Origin: Maniola hyperantus
Lineage: Eukaryota > Arthropoda > Insecta > Lepidoptera > Nymphalidae
DNA: 64,000 bases
Direction: 5' to 3'
Assembly: GCF_902806685.2 (NCBI RefSeq)
Contig: NC_048538.1
Location: forward strand, 12,772,001 to 12,836,000
In this document: piece by piece, positions 30,277 through 40,751 of the stretch
Layout: every line of letters begins with the position of its first letter
How positions within the stretch are numbered: position 1 is the stretch's first letter
Made by a program: the position numbers and the translations under genes
Notes under the pieces: generated by a model
The model's input: the letters and a program-made list of their open reading frames with translations, nothing else
What the model was told of the DNA's origin: nothing
The model's database searches: none

Positions 30277-30648
30277 CTGTCAAGAAACCTACAGGGTACT
30301 TCCCGTTGACCTAGAATCATGAAATTTAGCAGGTAGGTAGGTCTTATAGCTGGCATTAGGGGAAAAATCTGAAAACAGTGAATTTGTTAACTAACCAACT
30401 AACATTACACAAAAAAATTAAATTGTGCTCATAAACTAATAATTAGTATTGTCAATTTTCGAAGTAAGATAACTATATCAAGTGGGGTATCATATGAAAG
30501 GTCTTCACTTGTACATTCTAAAACAGATTTTTATTTATTTTTATACTTCATAGTTTTTGAATAATTATCATGCAAAATGTCGAAAAATACGACTGTTGTA
30601 CGGAACCCTCGTTGTGCGAGCCTGACTCGCACTTGGCCGGTTTTTTTT
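30181..30648 (+). mobile_element. GTCY-microsatellite element, full length
   Basis: CGTTCCGTACCTACCTCAAA then AACGGAACCC, (GTCT)n with one GTCC at 30236-30281, CCGTTGACCTAGAATCATGA, TCTTATAGCTGGC, GATAACTATATCAAGTGGGG, ATGCAAAATGTCGAAAAATA and TACGGAACCCTC, then GCGAGCCTGACTCGCACTTG and GCCGG. GTTCCGTAC at the left and GTACGGAAC near the right are inverted. It resembles lepidopteran MITEs known to carry (GTCY)n tracts (from memory). Frames inside it are not genes. Confidence 0.85.
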
Positions 30649-31527
30649 ATTCTAAAGCTAAAACTTTTGGGTATGGATTTGAGATGTTCACACATTGCTC
30701 TCACATGTCTAATATCAATCACAACTTGAGGAAAGCAAATCTGTTTTCGATTAAGTATACTTATAGGAAAATTCAACCTTAGTTAAAGAATTCTAAATAA
30801 TTAATTTTAGCTTTCAGTAAAAATTACTTAATATTTTTAGTTGTATTTTTGAACATAATGTCATTCATACCTTAGGGTACTTGTAAATAAAATGGATTAT
30901 AATATACCTACCTTAATAAAATCTAAAATTATGAAAAGTTTTAACTTTTATAAAATGTTGATCAAATAGTAAATTAAATTTCACAATCCTATCTTATCCT
31001 GTTCCATATCATGTTAAACAAAATGTAAGGCTTGTTTAATTTGAATATCATTTGCGTGCCAATCTAAGACCCAATGCTTATGTCCGGTCTTGTAAGGTCT
31101 TAAGGAAAAGCTAATCAATTATTTAGGGATATTTCATTTGCATTTTGTGACAGAGACGTATTTTGAATAAATAAATTAACTAAGGTATTTATTTTTGTAA
31201 CATACTATAATATACGTAGAACAAAAAAGCTTTAGGTGTAGAAAACCAATGTCTAAAATCTGTCAGTAGGATATTATTAGCCTATAATTGTATTTTTACT
31301 GTAAAGTTTCATTGTACTACTAATACATAATGCCTAGTTATCACTAAGATTATCTATGCTGTATGCATTGTACATCCTTTTGAAGTCCTGTTCATATTAA
31401 TCGAAAATAAAGGCATTGTGTACCGGGATAGCTTATTCTAGTAATATTAGCCCCCAACAGCAAAAACACACGGTCTAGTGGCTCTAAAAAGGTTGGCACA
31501 GCACATTAGCAAAACACGTTGACCAAA
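30649..31527. other. Unique AT-rich stretch
   Basis: No gene or repeat family is recognised. Confidence 0.4.
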
Positions 31528-31572
31528 TATGATGAGCGAATGCCCTAGGGCCTAGTGCATTCGCTCATCATA
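31528..31572. repeat. 16-bp perfect inverted repeat
   Basis: TATGATGAGCGAATGC (31528-31543) pairs with GCATTCGCTCATCATA (31557-31572); the 13-base spacer CCTAGGGCCTAGT is itself partly palindromic (CCTAGG, CTAG). Confidence 0.85.
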
Positions 31573-32349
31573 AACGCTAAATAGCCTGGTTATCTGGCAT
31601 ATTATCTGGCATAATAATAATAATTGTATGGTTCGACTTTCAACTAAACGACGTTAGCTAGGGTGGCTGTTATTTTGTGGTCTACAATCCAAATACATCC
31701 CTGTCTTTATAAGACAGATTGTACCACCATCGACGGTCTAAATTATTACTCTGAATAAATTTCAATCAATTACCAGAGTTAGGTGTGCAAACATGATAGT
31801 TTCAACATAATGCCGTCCGATCTCTTTGAATATTCAATCGACATCTTTGATGTATAGGTAAGTAGCCAAGGCAGGACGCCACGGGAGCTAGCGAGATTTT
31901 AGATAAGACAAGGTCCCGGTTATATGTAGGTATCTGTCTATCTTGATTATTCCTGCTTGCTTAGTATATTAAAATAAGCTGGCAACATGATTTGAGCAAT
32001 TTATATAAAACAAATACTGAAAACCAGCTCTTAGCCGTGCTCTACTTCATCAACTGAATTTAGGCTTACTCTTCAATCTTTAAAAAATCCTTTATTTTCT
32101 AAGGATAAGAATCGACGCCTGTTGACTTGGGCTTCATCTGACTTACAAGTAACAAACAAATAAACACATTTTTTATTCGAATTTATGAATTAATTATCGT
32201 AAGTAGAGTTACAAATTTTATTTGATCGATAGTTGAATGTCTATTCATGATCTGTTGAATGATATACTAGTAATGATGAAATCACACTTATTTTATGGGT
32301 GACGCTTATGGCAGTGCATAGTATACGATCAGCTTTATGTTATAGGTCC
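31573..32349. other. Unique AT-rich stretch
   Basis: Nothing recognised. Confidence 0.4.
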
Positions 32350-32592
32350 TGCTAATGCCTGCAAGTTCGTCCTCGTCCTTCGTCCTTCATTGCTTTCATT
32401 TAGGTTTTAAATTTTTAATTAAATTTTTTTTAACTAATTAACTACCCATTTAATTAAATTAAATGGGTAGTTAATTAGTTACTCTTTAATTTACAGGGAT
32501 AAAAAGGAGCCTGTGTCACTTTTCAGGTCTATATCCATGCAAAAAATGACGTCAAAACAAACACACTTTCGCATTTATAATATTGGTAGTGA
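32350..32592 (-). mobile_element. Helitron-like element, A type, carrying a palindrome
   Basis: CTAATGCCTGCAAGTTCGTC.., ATTTAGGTTTTAAATTTT, then the 51-bp palindrome (32431-32481), CAGGGATAAAAAGGAGCCTG, TCACTTTTCAGGTCTATATC and ACACTTTCGCATTTATAATA. The palindrome stands where other copies have ATCCCGTGGG. Confidence 0.7.
32431..32481. repeat. 51-bp near-perfect palindrome, 25-bp arms
   Basis: TAACTAATTAACTACCCATT-TAATT (32431-32455) and its exact reverse complement (32457-32481) flank one central A. Capable of cruciform extrusion. Confidence 0.95.
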
Positions 32593-32911
32593 TTCTACAT
32601 ACCTACCTATTATTCTTATCAAAAAGGAAACTCGCCGACCATTCTTTATCGAAGTCGCCGAGATAACGTTCAAGAATAACTCTGAAAGTAATTGAATTGA
32701 GTAAGCCGGACCAAACCAGTTACTCAAGTTTTTTTTACAAAATATTATGGGGAAATAAAGAAATATGGGCGTAAGAGGGCCATGTTGGGTGGCTTGCGTC
32801 ATAACACGGCTCGGGCGGCTATTGTCTGAATCACGGGCTACAACACGCTAGAAATTAAAAACAAACAGCAACATACTTCGTAATCGCTGTTCACGGTGTT
32901 ACGAAGGTACG

Positions 32912-33123
32912 ACCCGTTTACTAAAAGATTGGACCAGGCGTCGATTAAAAATTAAAAAAATTAAAAACTCAACAAGTGGCAGACAAATATTCGTAGTAGG
33001 TGTATGTTCGCATCTTTGTCACTGATACACGTACCTACTACGAATTTTCGTCTGCCACTTGTTGAGTTTTTAATTTTTTTTAATTATTAATCGATGCCAG
33101 GTCCAATATTTTAGTAAACGGGT
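32912..33123. mobile_element. Foldback MITE, arms of about 90 bp
   Basis: ACCCGTTTACTAAAAGATTG, GACCAGGCGTCGATTAAAAA.., AACTCAACAAGTGGCAGACA and TTCGTAGTAGGT at the left pair with ACCTACTACGAATTTTCGTC, TGCCACTTGTTGAGTTTTTA.., AATCGATGCCAGGTCCAATA and TTTTAGTAAACGGGT at the right. The loop is about 30 bases. Confidence 0.9.
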
Positions 33124-33166
33124 TTTATAAATACTGAATTACCTACCAAAACTTGATTAAATAAAA

Positions 33167-33475
33167 CCGCGTAAGCCTAGTCGGTAAAATATCGGCCTCC
33201 TAGCCGGGGATTCGGGTTTCGATCCTGGGCACGTATCCTCTAACTTTTAGGAGTTAGATAATAATTATGTGTGTTTTAAGCAATTACATATCACTTGTTT
33301 TAACGGTGAAGGAAAATGTCGTAAGGGAACCTGCATGCCTTAGCGTTCTCTATAATGTTCTCAAAGGTGTGTGAAGTCTTCCAATCCACACTTGGCCAGC
33401 GTAGTAGACTATAGCTATGCTCAGTAGTGAACCGGCTATGCGTTGATCATGGTGTACTGTAATGTATTGTACTGT
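33167..33475 (+). mobile_element. SINE-2 copy, longest, with tRNA-like head
   Basis: The head, AGCCTAGTCGGTAAAATATC..GGCCTCCTAGCC, resembles an A-box region. GGGTTTCGATCCTGGGCACG (33215-33234) holds the B box. The body has TTTTAACGGTGAAGGAAAAT, CTATAATGTTCTCAAAGGTG, CCAATCCACACTTGGCCAGC and GCGTTGATCATGGTG. This is the reference copy for the family here. Confidence 0.85.
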
Positions 33476-33481
33476 AGTCAT

Positions 33482-33601
33482 TCATCATCATCATCATCAT
33501 GATCAACCATGACCAGCTCACTACAGAGCACGGGTCACCTCTTAAAATGAAAAAAGTTTTAGCCATAGTCTACCACGCCGGCCAAGTGCGGACTGGCAGT
33601 G
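33482..33601 (-). mobile_element. SINE-2 copy, 3' part, inverted
   Basis: (CAT)n at the left, then CATGATCAACCATGACCAGC, TCACTACAGAGCACGGGTCA, GTCTACCACGCCGGCCAAGT and GCGGACTGGCAGTGG. It faces the preceding copy tail to tail with only a few bases between. Confidence 0.8.
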
Positions 33602-34067
33602 GTAATAATTGTACTCGTATAAAATACTTATTTCAGGTCAATGATCTCTCCATCTCCAGCCTATAATTAATCCCCCCATATTCAAAACTGTTCGTAATCT
33701 TGTAATATTCATCTAATCTCCCTGGAAGTTGGAAATATGCGCCAATAAATCATCGAATAGTGCTGAGGCATCGTTTCTTATTAACCATTGTCTCGAATCG
33801 AGTACGTAATTAAACGGGCGATAACCATTATGGCCGCCTCCGAAGACCTCAGCAATATTGATCTAATAAATTATATCTACGGCTATATGCGGATTATTGA
33901 GAACGGCTTCTGTGGATAGTTGGATGCATCTTAAATCTTACCACAGATATGCTTTAATATGCACACCGCATATGTTACACCGTAACATTACCTAATCTCT
34001 ATTTTAGAATAGGCACTTCTATTTTTATATTCTTCAATTATTTCTTTCATATAATTTTACTAGCTGG
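33602..34067. other. Unique stretch, nothing recognised
   Basis: No repeat or gene seen. Confidence 0.4.
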
Positions 34068-34241
34068 TTTTTTTTTTAAAGAATATTAGCCATGTTAAAT
34101 GACTAATATTCCCCTTTCCTCTCCAATTAAGCGTCAGGCTTGTGCTAGGAGTAGGTACGACAATAGTGCAACGGGCGGGGTTTGAACCGTCGACCTTTCG
34201 ATTTTCAGTCCACTCCTATACCGGTTGAGCTATTGAGGCTC
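34068..34241 (-). mobile_element. SINE-3 copy, tRNA-Phe-like head
   Basis: Poly(T) at 34068-34077, then GAATATTAGCCATG.., CGTCAGGCTTGTGCTAGGAG, GGGTTTGAACCGTCGACCTT (B-box complement), TTTTCAGTCCACTCC and GGTTGAGCTATTGAGGCTC (A-box complement). Its reverse complement is a tRNA-like fold with GACTGAAAATC at the anticodon region. Confidence 0.85.
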
Positions 34242-34355
34242 TAACATTTACTTATGATGGAATTTTCATGTCAACCAGTAATTAAATGAATTTATAAAAA
34301 ATCGTCCGGATGAATGAATCTGTGATTCTTGGGTTTCCCTATTTTTTCACAATTA
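34242..34355 (-). repeat. Dispersed repeat J, copy 2
   Basis: TTTTCATGTCAACCAGTAAT, TAAATGAATTTATAAAAAAT, ATGAATGAATCTGTGATTCT and TTTCCCTATTTTTTCACAAT are the reverse complement of 13222-13328. Confidence 0.8.
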
Positions 34356-34356
34356 C

Positions 34357-34412
34357 CGTTACTTTGTTCGCGTGGATTTAGGTTTCAAAAATCCCATGGG
34401 AACTCTTTAAAT
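34357..34412 (-). mobile_element. Helitron-like 3' fragment, A type
   Basis: CGTTACTTTGTTCGCGTGGA then TTTAGGTTTCAAAAATCCCA and TGGGAACTCTTTAA; the terminus and 5' half are lost. Confidence 0.55.
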
Positions 34413-34728
34413 TTATTTTCAAGAATAATAATATACTGTACAGCAATCTATGTAAAGTCTCAAGCGCGAAATTAGATTCAACGACGGAAAGCATTTCGTA
34501 GTAAGAGCTGACCACACGTACTTTACATCGCGTCGCAAATTCCTAGCAATCCTTTAAAATCAGCGGGGCGCTTCGTCTAGTCTAACTCAAAGTGGGCCCG
34601 CATTTAGATTACGTTAATTTAATACCTCCGAACTATCTCCTTATCCCCCATGTTATCACCATTCGAAGGAATAAAAGCTATAAATTTAATAACATACTTA
34701 TAAAACCAGTAAGTATTATTAATAAGTG
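34413..34728. other. Unique stretch, nothing recognised
   Basis: No gene or repeat seen. Confidence 0.4.
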
Positions 34729-35166
34729 AAAAACCGGCCAAGTGCGAGTCAGGCTCGCGCAATGAGGGTTCCGTACTTCAGTCGTATTTTTTCGACATTT
34801 TGCACGATAATTCAAAAACTATGATGCATAAAAATAAATAAAAATCTGTTTTAGAATGTACAGGTAAAGATCTTTTATATGATACCCCACTTGATATAGT
34901 CACTCACTTCTTAAGTTGAAAATACTAATTATTAGTTCATGACCACAATTAAATTTTTTTGTGTGATCTAACCCTAAATTTACAGTTTTCAGATTTTTCC
35001 CCAAATGGCAGCTATAAGATCTACCTACCTGCCAAATTTCAAGATTCTAGGTCAACGGGAAGTACCCTGTAGGTGTCTTGACAGACAGACGGACAGACAG
35101 ACAGACAGACAACAAAGTGATCCTAAAAGGGTTCCGTTTTTCCTTTTGAGGTACGGAACCCTAAAA
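34729..35166 (-). mobile_element. GTCY-microsatellite element, full length
   Basis: AAAACCGGCCAAGTGCGAGT.., GAGGGTTCCGTACTTCAGTC, TTTTTCGACATTTTGCACGA, TACCCCACTTGATATAGTCA, (GACA)n at 35083-35110 and GTTCCGTTTTTCCTTTTGAG, GTACGGAACCCT. Inverted relative to 30181. The + frame at 35005-35202 is translated repeat. Confidence 0.9.
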
Positions 35167-35856
35167 ACCAAGAAGAAGGTGGTCGGAAGTACCTACCATT
35201 GAACGCTAACTTACTGTGCATTAAATTATCACAAAATGTACAATCCAAAAGCCATAGGTGCATCATTCATGGGGTGTTTCGAACAATCCATCCGATTTCA
35301 TCTTACATTCACTTAGGGATGACGGTATATATCCAATCTTTGTTTATTTCTAAAATATTAAAAATGCTTACTATTTTATTTCACACAACTTAAAATTTCT
35401 TTTTCTATTGAAATAAATCTACACTAAGTAACAAATTAGTTTGTACTCTCTAGTATTAGTAAAGGTATTAACGTAGAACAATTGGTTTTCTAATGCCACC
35501 GTAACTCGGGATTTAAGGCGAATCAAGAGGGGATAGTTCTAAGACGATATAAGCATTCCTGGACGGACCATTGCATAGGTCTGGGACCTTTGCGAGGTTT
35601 CAAATTCTAAGAAAATAGTGTTCGCAATTTTGTTGGTTAGCTTGTTCTGCATAATATTTTCTTAAACAATTTAAGTATGTAGTCTTACTTGTTCATGGTA
35701 CTGAGCCGCGTATTACTTATTACTCTATACTCAAACCTAGTTAAACCTAACATAATAATGTATCAATATTATGTTCTAGCTCTGAGACTTCTAATAATTG
35801 ATGTAATAATTTAAGTGATTTTTCAAAGTGGTTATAATAAAAAGAATACCCGGAGT
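35167..35856. other. Unique AT-rich stretch
   Basis: No repeat or gene recognised. Confidence 0.4.
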
Positions 35857-36040
35857 TTGTTGTGGGGTCTTCTCAGACCTGGATGCGTTTGAAACCCTCG
35901 TAGCTTTAGTTTTAAGTTTACGTATTTAATTATCACTACTAGATATACATCTTACAAATCTAACAATTCTGACCATCAATAAGAGTAAAAAGTTACCAAA
36001 TTTGAGTAGTTACTTTTGACTTTGATTTGACGACTTGACT
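35857..36040 (+). mobile_element. Retroelement 3' end, family I, copy 2
   Basis: GTTGTGGGGTCTTCTCAGAC, CTGGATGCGTTTGAAACCCT, CGTAGCTTTAGTTTTAAGTT, TATCACTACTAGATATACAT and CTTACAAATCTAACAATTCT. Longer at its 5' side than the copy at 22436. Probably the 3' end of a LINE; the clade is not identified. Confidence 0.55.
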
Positions 36041-36399
36041 TTGTTCTTGAGTTCATGTGGAATAAATATATACCAATATTATAAAGATTTGTTTGTAATC
36101 AATAAACACCAGATTTTATAAATTTAGTTTGGTTTAAGGCATTTTCGAATATAAGAATCAAAATTCAAAGGTTTCATATTATAAATAGTTGACCCACCGC
36201 TTTACTCCGGTGACGTCTTACTGGAAGTCTTCATTACAGAGAAAACTTACATGGAAAATATCAGTTTAGTAGATCGAGGCTTAAGCTGCCGACCGTCTTA
36301 CAATGGAACTTACTAAAGTGTCATGTAGGAATGAATATGACAGATCTGAGTACCGCAGCTGAAACAGAACTTGTTCTGCGGCCAGCACAGATGTGTACA

Positions 36400-36900
36400 C
36401 TTATTCAGACGACTCGACGACGTGTGCCTAAGATTGAGGCCACACGATGCATCTACCGGTGCGTTGCGGCGCCGCACCGCTGTGGATTTGAGTGCTGGGT
36501 GCCACGGTCACTGCGATGCCGTTCCGGCAATAAGTATGCAACACACCACCCGTCCCTGCTTCGTCTGCGGTGTGACGCCGCATCACGTCATGACGCGCCG
36601 TGTGGCATGGTACATTACGAGGCAGAAAATAATGTACATCGAGCTTTAGAAAGAGATAGTAGTTTTGTAGAGCATTGTCTCTGTCGTTGAAACCGACAAA
36701 ACGTCACATAGGTATGAGTGACAGAGACAACGCTCTGCAAAGCTGAAATCTCATTCTAAAGGTCGATACATTATTTTCTGTCACGTGCTATACACCAATT
36801 TCTATGTAGGATGACGCAGGGCACTGCTCATGGCGTCGCACCGCCAACGCAACGCATCATGTGGCTTCACTCTTATTTAGACGACTCGACGATGTATGCC
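36400..36900. mobile_element. Large foldback element M9
   Basis: GAGGCAGAAAATAATGTACA..CATTGTCTCTGTCGTT (about 36619-36688) pairs with GAGTGACAGAGACAACGCTC..TTATTTTCTGTCACG (about 36714-36784). Outside that, CCGCACCGC and GACGCCGCATCACG pair loosely with the right flank. AGACGACTCGACGA occurs directly repeated at 36408 and 36880. The 119- and 92-codon + frames here are inside the repeat and overlap, so they are not genes. A half copy lies at 19180. Confidence 0.7.
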
Positions 36901-37079
36901 TAACGTCCAAAGTTTTCAGTGAAGGGAGAGCGCCGCGGGCAACGCCTCTCTTCACTCTGGAGACTAAAATTATCAGCGCCGATTCAGACATGGTTATTTA
37001 CTTAGTGTGTAATGTCGCATATTATGTCTTTGAACACATCGTTTTTAAATATTGATTAATCTTTACATATACAAGACTT

Positions 37080-37250
37080 GTTCTGACTGACTGATTGACG
37101 AACTAATGTATCATTGTACAGCGTAAAGCGCTGGAGTTAGAAACTAAAAATGTTAATAGTAGGTTTCTTTTATAGCGTTAGTACGCACAAACAAAGGATT
37201 TTTGAAAATTTCACCCCTAAGGGAGTAAAATAGGAGATAGTTTATTATTA
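37080..37250 (+). mobile_element. Helitron-like element, B type, degenerate
   Basis: CTGACTGACTGATTGACGAA, TCATTGTACAGCGTAAAGCG, ACAAACAAAGGATTTTTGAA and ATTTCACCCCTAAGGGAGTA keep the B-type order. Both termini are unrecognisable. Confidence 0.55.
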
Positions 37251-37261
37251 TTTAGAATTTT

Positions 37262-37312
37262 TAGGGTTCCGTACCTCAAAAGGAAAAACGGAACCCTTAT
37301 AGGATCACTTTG

Positions 37313-37353
<41 letters not shown>

Positions 37354-37696
37354 AAGGTACTTCTCGTTGACCTAGAATCATGAAATTTTGCAGGTAGGTA
37401 GATCTTATAGCTGACATTTGGGGAAAAATCTGAAAACCGTGAATTTAGGGTTAAATCACACAAAAAAATTAAATTGTGGTGATGAACTAATAATTAGCAT
37501 TTTCAACTTTCGAAGTGAGATAACTATATCAAATGGGGGTATCATATGAAAGGTCTTCACCTGTACATTCTAAAAAAGATTTTTATCTATTTTTATGCAT
37601 CATAGTTTTTGAATTATCGTGCAAAATGTCGAAAAAATACGACTGTAGTACGGAACCCTCATTGCGCGAGCCTGACTCGCACTTGGCCGGTTTTTT
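37262..37696 (+). mobile_element. GTCY-microsatellite element, full length
   Basis: AGGGTTCCGTACCTCAAAAG, GAAAAACGGAACCC, (GTCT)n at 37316-37352, TTGACCTAGAATCATGAAAT, GATAACTATATCAAATGGGG, GTACGGAACCCTCATTGCGC and CTGACTCGCACTTGGCCGG. The best preserved copy. Confidence 0.9.
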
Positions 37697-39756
37697 ATAC
37701 TATAGGTACCTACATATTCATAATTTTTACTAACGTTCACTATCATAGGTACTGCTACCGGAAAATTTATTGCTTTACAAAATAAGAATACCAAACTGTA
37801 AGCCAATAGAAACAGCAAAATTACTCGCTGCAACAACACTGTGACTGACCCAAACTGACTGCGTAGCCCTCTACGGCGTAGCCCACATAGCTTCATTTTG
37901 GTTCCACTATGAATAGCGCCCGAGTTTGACGCATCGAATTTCTGTCACGTCACTGCCCCATTCAATTTTCAATAGCAAACATTTGTCCGCGAAGTTTCCT
38001 CAAATCAAATTTAAAATATGGATATTTTTATGTAGATCCCACCCTCAAACCCATGTGGGTGACAAGTGGCGGCGATGTGTATTGCTCTAGGCGAGGATGT
38101 ATTGTGTGGAAGCTGGACCTATTCAATATTTCTTTCATACATTTCTAAGAAACCAATAAGCGCGCATATGAGGAATGGGGAGACTTTTATTTGAAACTTT
38201 TTGTTCAATATAAAATAGTATACTGTACCTTCGAAGGAAAAAACAGATAGAGCTACATTTTTATGCTACCTGCATCTTAAGATAAACTTACTTTAGATTT
38301 TTTTTATGTAGCTAGTCAATGTTATTGGTTAGGAACATATTTTTCAAAATCTATTAACTTATATTATAATAGTCGTGGAAATCATTTTTAAATTTTATCA
38401 TTTTAACACAAAAACTATACTGTAAACTTAAAGAGAACATAAAAAAGCTCCACAATTGGAAACTTCCTATACAATTTTGAACAGGCTTTTTATATGAACT
38501 AGTTGACGCAATCCAGCTCTGACTGGGTAGAATCACAGTAAAATATTTCTTAATTACAGAAAAAATTCTACATAAAACTCTTAAATTTTTCGATTTGCTT
38601 AGCTTTCTAAGTTTTGAGTTGATAGTACTTTTTCAGTCAGTCCGTTTATCCTTTTATACGTATAAATATGAAAATTGATATTTTTAAAAAACACATTGCA
38701 TTAAACTTGAAGAAAATATTACCATAAACAGATCCAGAGCTTGAAACTTCCTACCCAGATTTTATACTGCTTTGAATCTATTTGTTTACCCATTTCTTAA
38801 ACGCAATTTTACTAAGAGTTTATTACACCAACATAATAAGAAGGACAAAGTTGCAAACAACAACAAATACTGCACAACAGAGCCCTTCGATAGGAAGGAC
38901 CAATGATTCGAATTTATGCTTTATGCAGTGGAAAATTATAAATTTATGTGCGTCCAGTTCCTGCGGAACACTTCGACGTCTCAAGGAAAATGTCTTGATT
39001 TTTTATGGTTACTGCGGCACGTTTGCATAATTTACTACAAATTTTAGTATTCCGTTTTTCCCCAGAAATAATATTTTCAAAATTAATTCCACAGGATATC
39101 GATGTTATACGATAGCTGTGCATTTTAGTTCACTGTGGGTTTATGAAAGAAAAATTTACCTTTTTAACAAGCTGATATTTCATATTCCCCTCCAGGCATG
39201 TAAAAAAAGCATCTACTTAATAAAAAAAATTGTGTCGTGAATCAATAGTTTAAAAAATTAAGTGCGAATTTTCATTTCAGATTTCATTGCACCTGAACCT
39301 TTATCTTTGAGTGGTTAATTTTATGATTTTGATTAATCATTGAATACCTACTATAATTTTCTAAGAAACAAATAAATCGTTGATCTCTGACGCTGTGTAC
39401 CAACGTATCGATATGTATTGTATTCGATAAATACAAAAAGAAATATAAACAAATTTCAGGCGGCTAAAGACAGATGGCGAGCGAGATCACGTAGGACGCG
39501 AGCGTTGCCTCAACCCTTCTTGGGTAATATCTTTAAAAGTTTGGCGGCCTCCCCTCCCAGGGGTCCGCCAGCGATCTCTTTACGTTTTGCTACCTATCAA
39601 ATACTATTAGCATAAAACGTTGTAACGAGAAATCTAGAAAAGTAATACCTATATAGTCAACATTTACATATGTATATGACTACGAAAGCTCTACAAGTCT
39701 AGACATTCTATTAGGTACATTTTTCAAAACTTAGTTATATTTCCTACACTATCTGC
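37697..39756. other. Long unique stretch, no gene recognised
   Basis: About 2 kb without a recognised repeat. Frames at 37600-37896 (-), 38782-39030 (+) and 39418-39615 (+) show no domain. 39455-39600 is GC-richer than its flanks. Confidence 0.35.
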
Positions 39757-39980
39757 ATCTGGTGGGAGGCTATAGTTGCGGCTAGTTACCACCCTACTGG
39801 CAAAGCCGTGGCGCACAAGCGATTTAGCATTCAGGTACGATGCCGTATAGAAACCAAAAGGGTATGGGTTTAATAATAACTGCCATATCCCTGCCAGGTT
39901 AGCCCGCTTTCATCTAGACTGCATCATCACTTACCACCAGGGGAGATTGCAGTCAACAGCTAACTTGTATCTGAATAAAA
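39757..39980 (+). mobile_element. SINE-1 copy, 5'-truncated
   Basis: GGCTAGTTACCACCCTACTG, AAGCGATTTAGCATTCAGGT, GATGCCGTATAGAAACCAAA, CTGCATCATCACTTACCACC and AACTTGTATCTGAATAAAAA. TATCTG occurs at both edges (39751 and 39979), possibly the target duplication. Confidence 0.8.
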
Positions 39981-40069
39981 ATATCTGTAATCATGATGAT
40001 CCCATAGTCTTAAAAACTCAATAAAAGATCAAACAAACACAATAATCGCTTCTATAATATATAATAATA

Positions 40070-40215
40070 AAGAGATCGCTTTAGCGATAAGGCCGCCTTT
40101 GCATGCTACAGCTATTAGATTAAGATCCTGTATTGTGTTTTTTCAATGTTTACTTTGTGTTGTGTGCAATAAAGTGTAAAATAAAATAAATAATAAATAA
40201 TAATTGTATACATCA
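40070..40215 (+). mobile_element. LINE 3' UTR with A-rich tail
   Basis: AGAGATCGCTTTAGCGATAA, GGCCGCCTTTGCATGCTACA, ATCCTGTATTGTGTTTTTTC and TGTGCAATAAAGTGTAAAAT followed by AATAAATAATAAATAAT. AATAAA near the end fits a polyadenylation signal. I recall this GCGATAAGGCCGCCT tail from lepidopteran LINEs, but cannot name the clade. Confidence 0.65.
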
Positions 40216-40220
40216 GTAGC

Positions 40221-40268
40221 AGGGGTTGAATTTTCAATAATCCTTTTCTTTTTATTTATATTTAGATT
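40221..40268 (-). mobile_element. Helitron-like remnant, B type
   Basis: CAGGGGTTGAATTTTCAATA, ATCCTTTTCTTTTTATTTAT and ATTTAGA: the middle of the element is deleted. Confidence 0.5.
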
Positions 40269-40664
40269 AGAATAAATGCAAAAATTATGAGGCATGTTTA
40301 AAATATGCTGCCAAATATCTCTTTTAACAAATGATATTATATCTTTAATTCTAATGGGATTAAGTGACCCGGTACAAGAAATTCAAATGATCAAAACACA
40401 GCTCAAAGAATCGACGGAATAAGATCAGAGTATTTAATTTAAACTCAATTCCACTGAAAAGATTATACACCACGGGGAAGGGATGATTGATTTAATTATT
40501 CTACTCCTTAGACGTGTCCTCTCTTATAATTACGCTTCATTACTTAAGCATCGCTTTATACCGGCTAATTACTTAATAGAAGTAACAAGTTATTTCCATC
40601 ACAAAGTTGAGCTGTACTTATCAACGTTAAACGAGATCGAAGAGAAGTAAAATAAATAAGAAAT
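40269..40664. other. Unique AT-rich stretch
   Basis: Nothing recognised. Confidence 0.4.
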
Positions 40665-40751
40665 AAATTGTTCAAAAATAATGCCTCTTAAAGAATACTA
40701 ATAAATTTAAATTGTTCAAAAATAATGCCTCTCAAAGAATACTAATAAATT
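40665..40751. repeat. Tandem duplication, 44-base unit, two copies
   Basis: AAATTGTTCAAAAATAATGC..CTCTYAAAGAATACTAATAA at 40665-40708 repeats at 40709-40751 with one T/C difference. A recent local duplication. Confidence 0.95.

Noticed and set aside
30236..30290. (GTCT)n tract as a CRISPR-like or regulatory array
   Set aside because: It is a simple tetranucleotide microsatellite inside a known type of mobile element; no spacers and no bacterial context.
36331..36690. 119-codon and 92-codon overlapping + frames
   Set aside because: They lie largely inside the M9 foldback element, whose GC-rich arms lack stop codons by composition.
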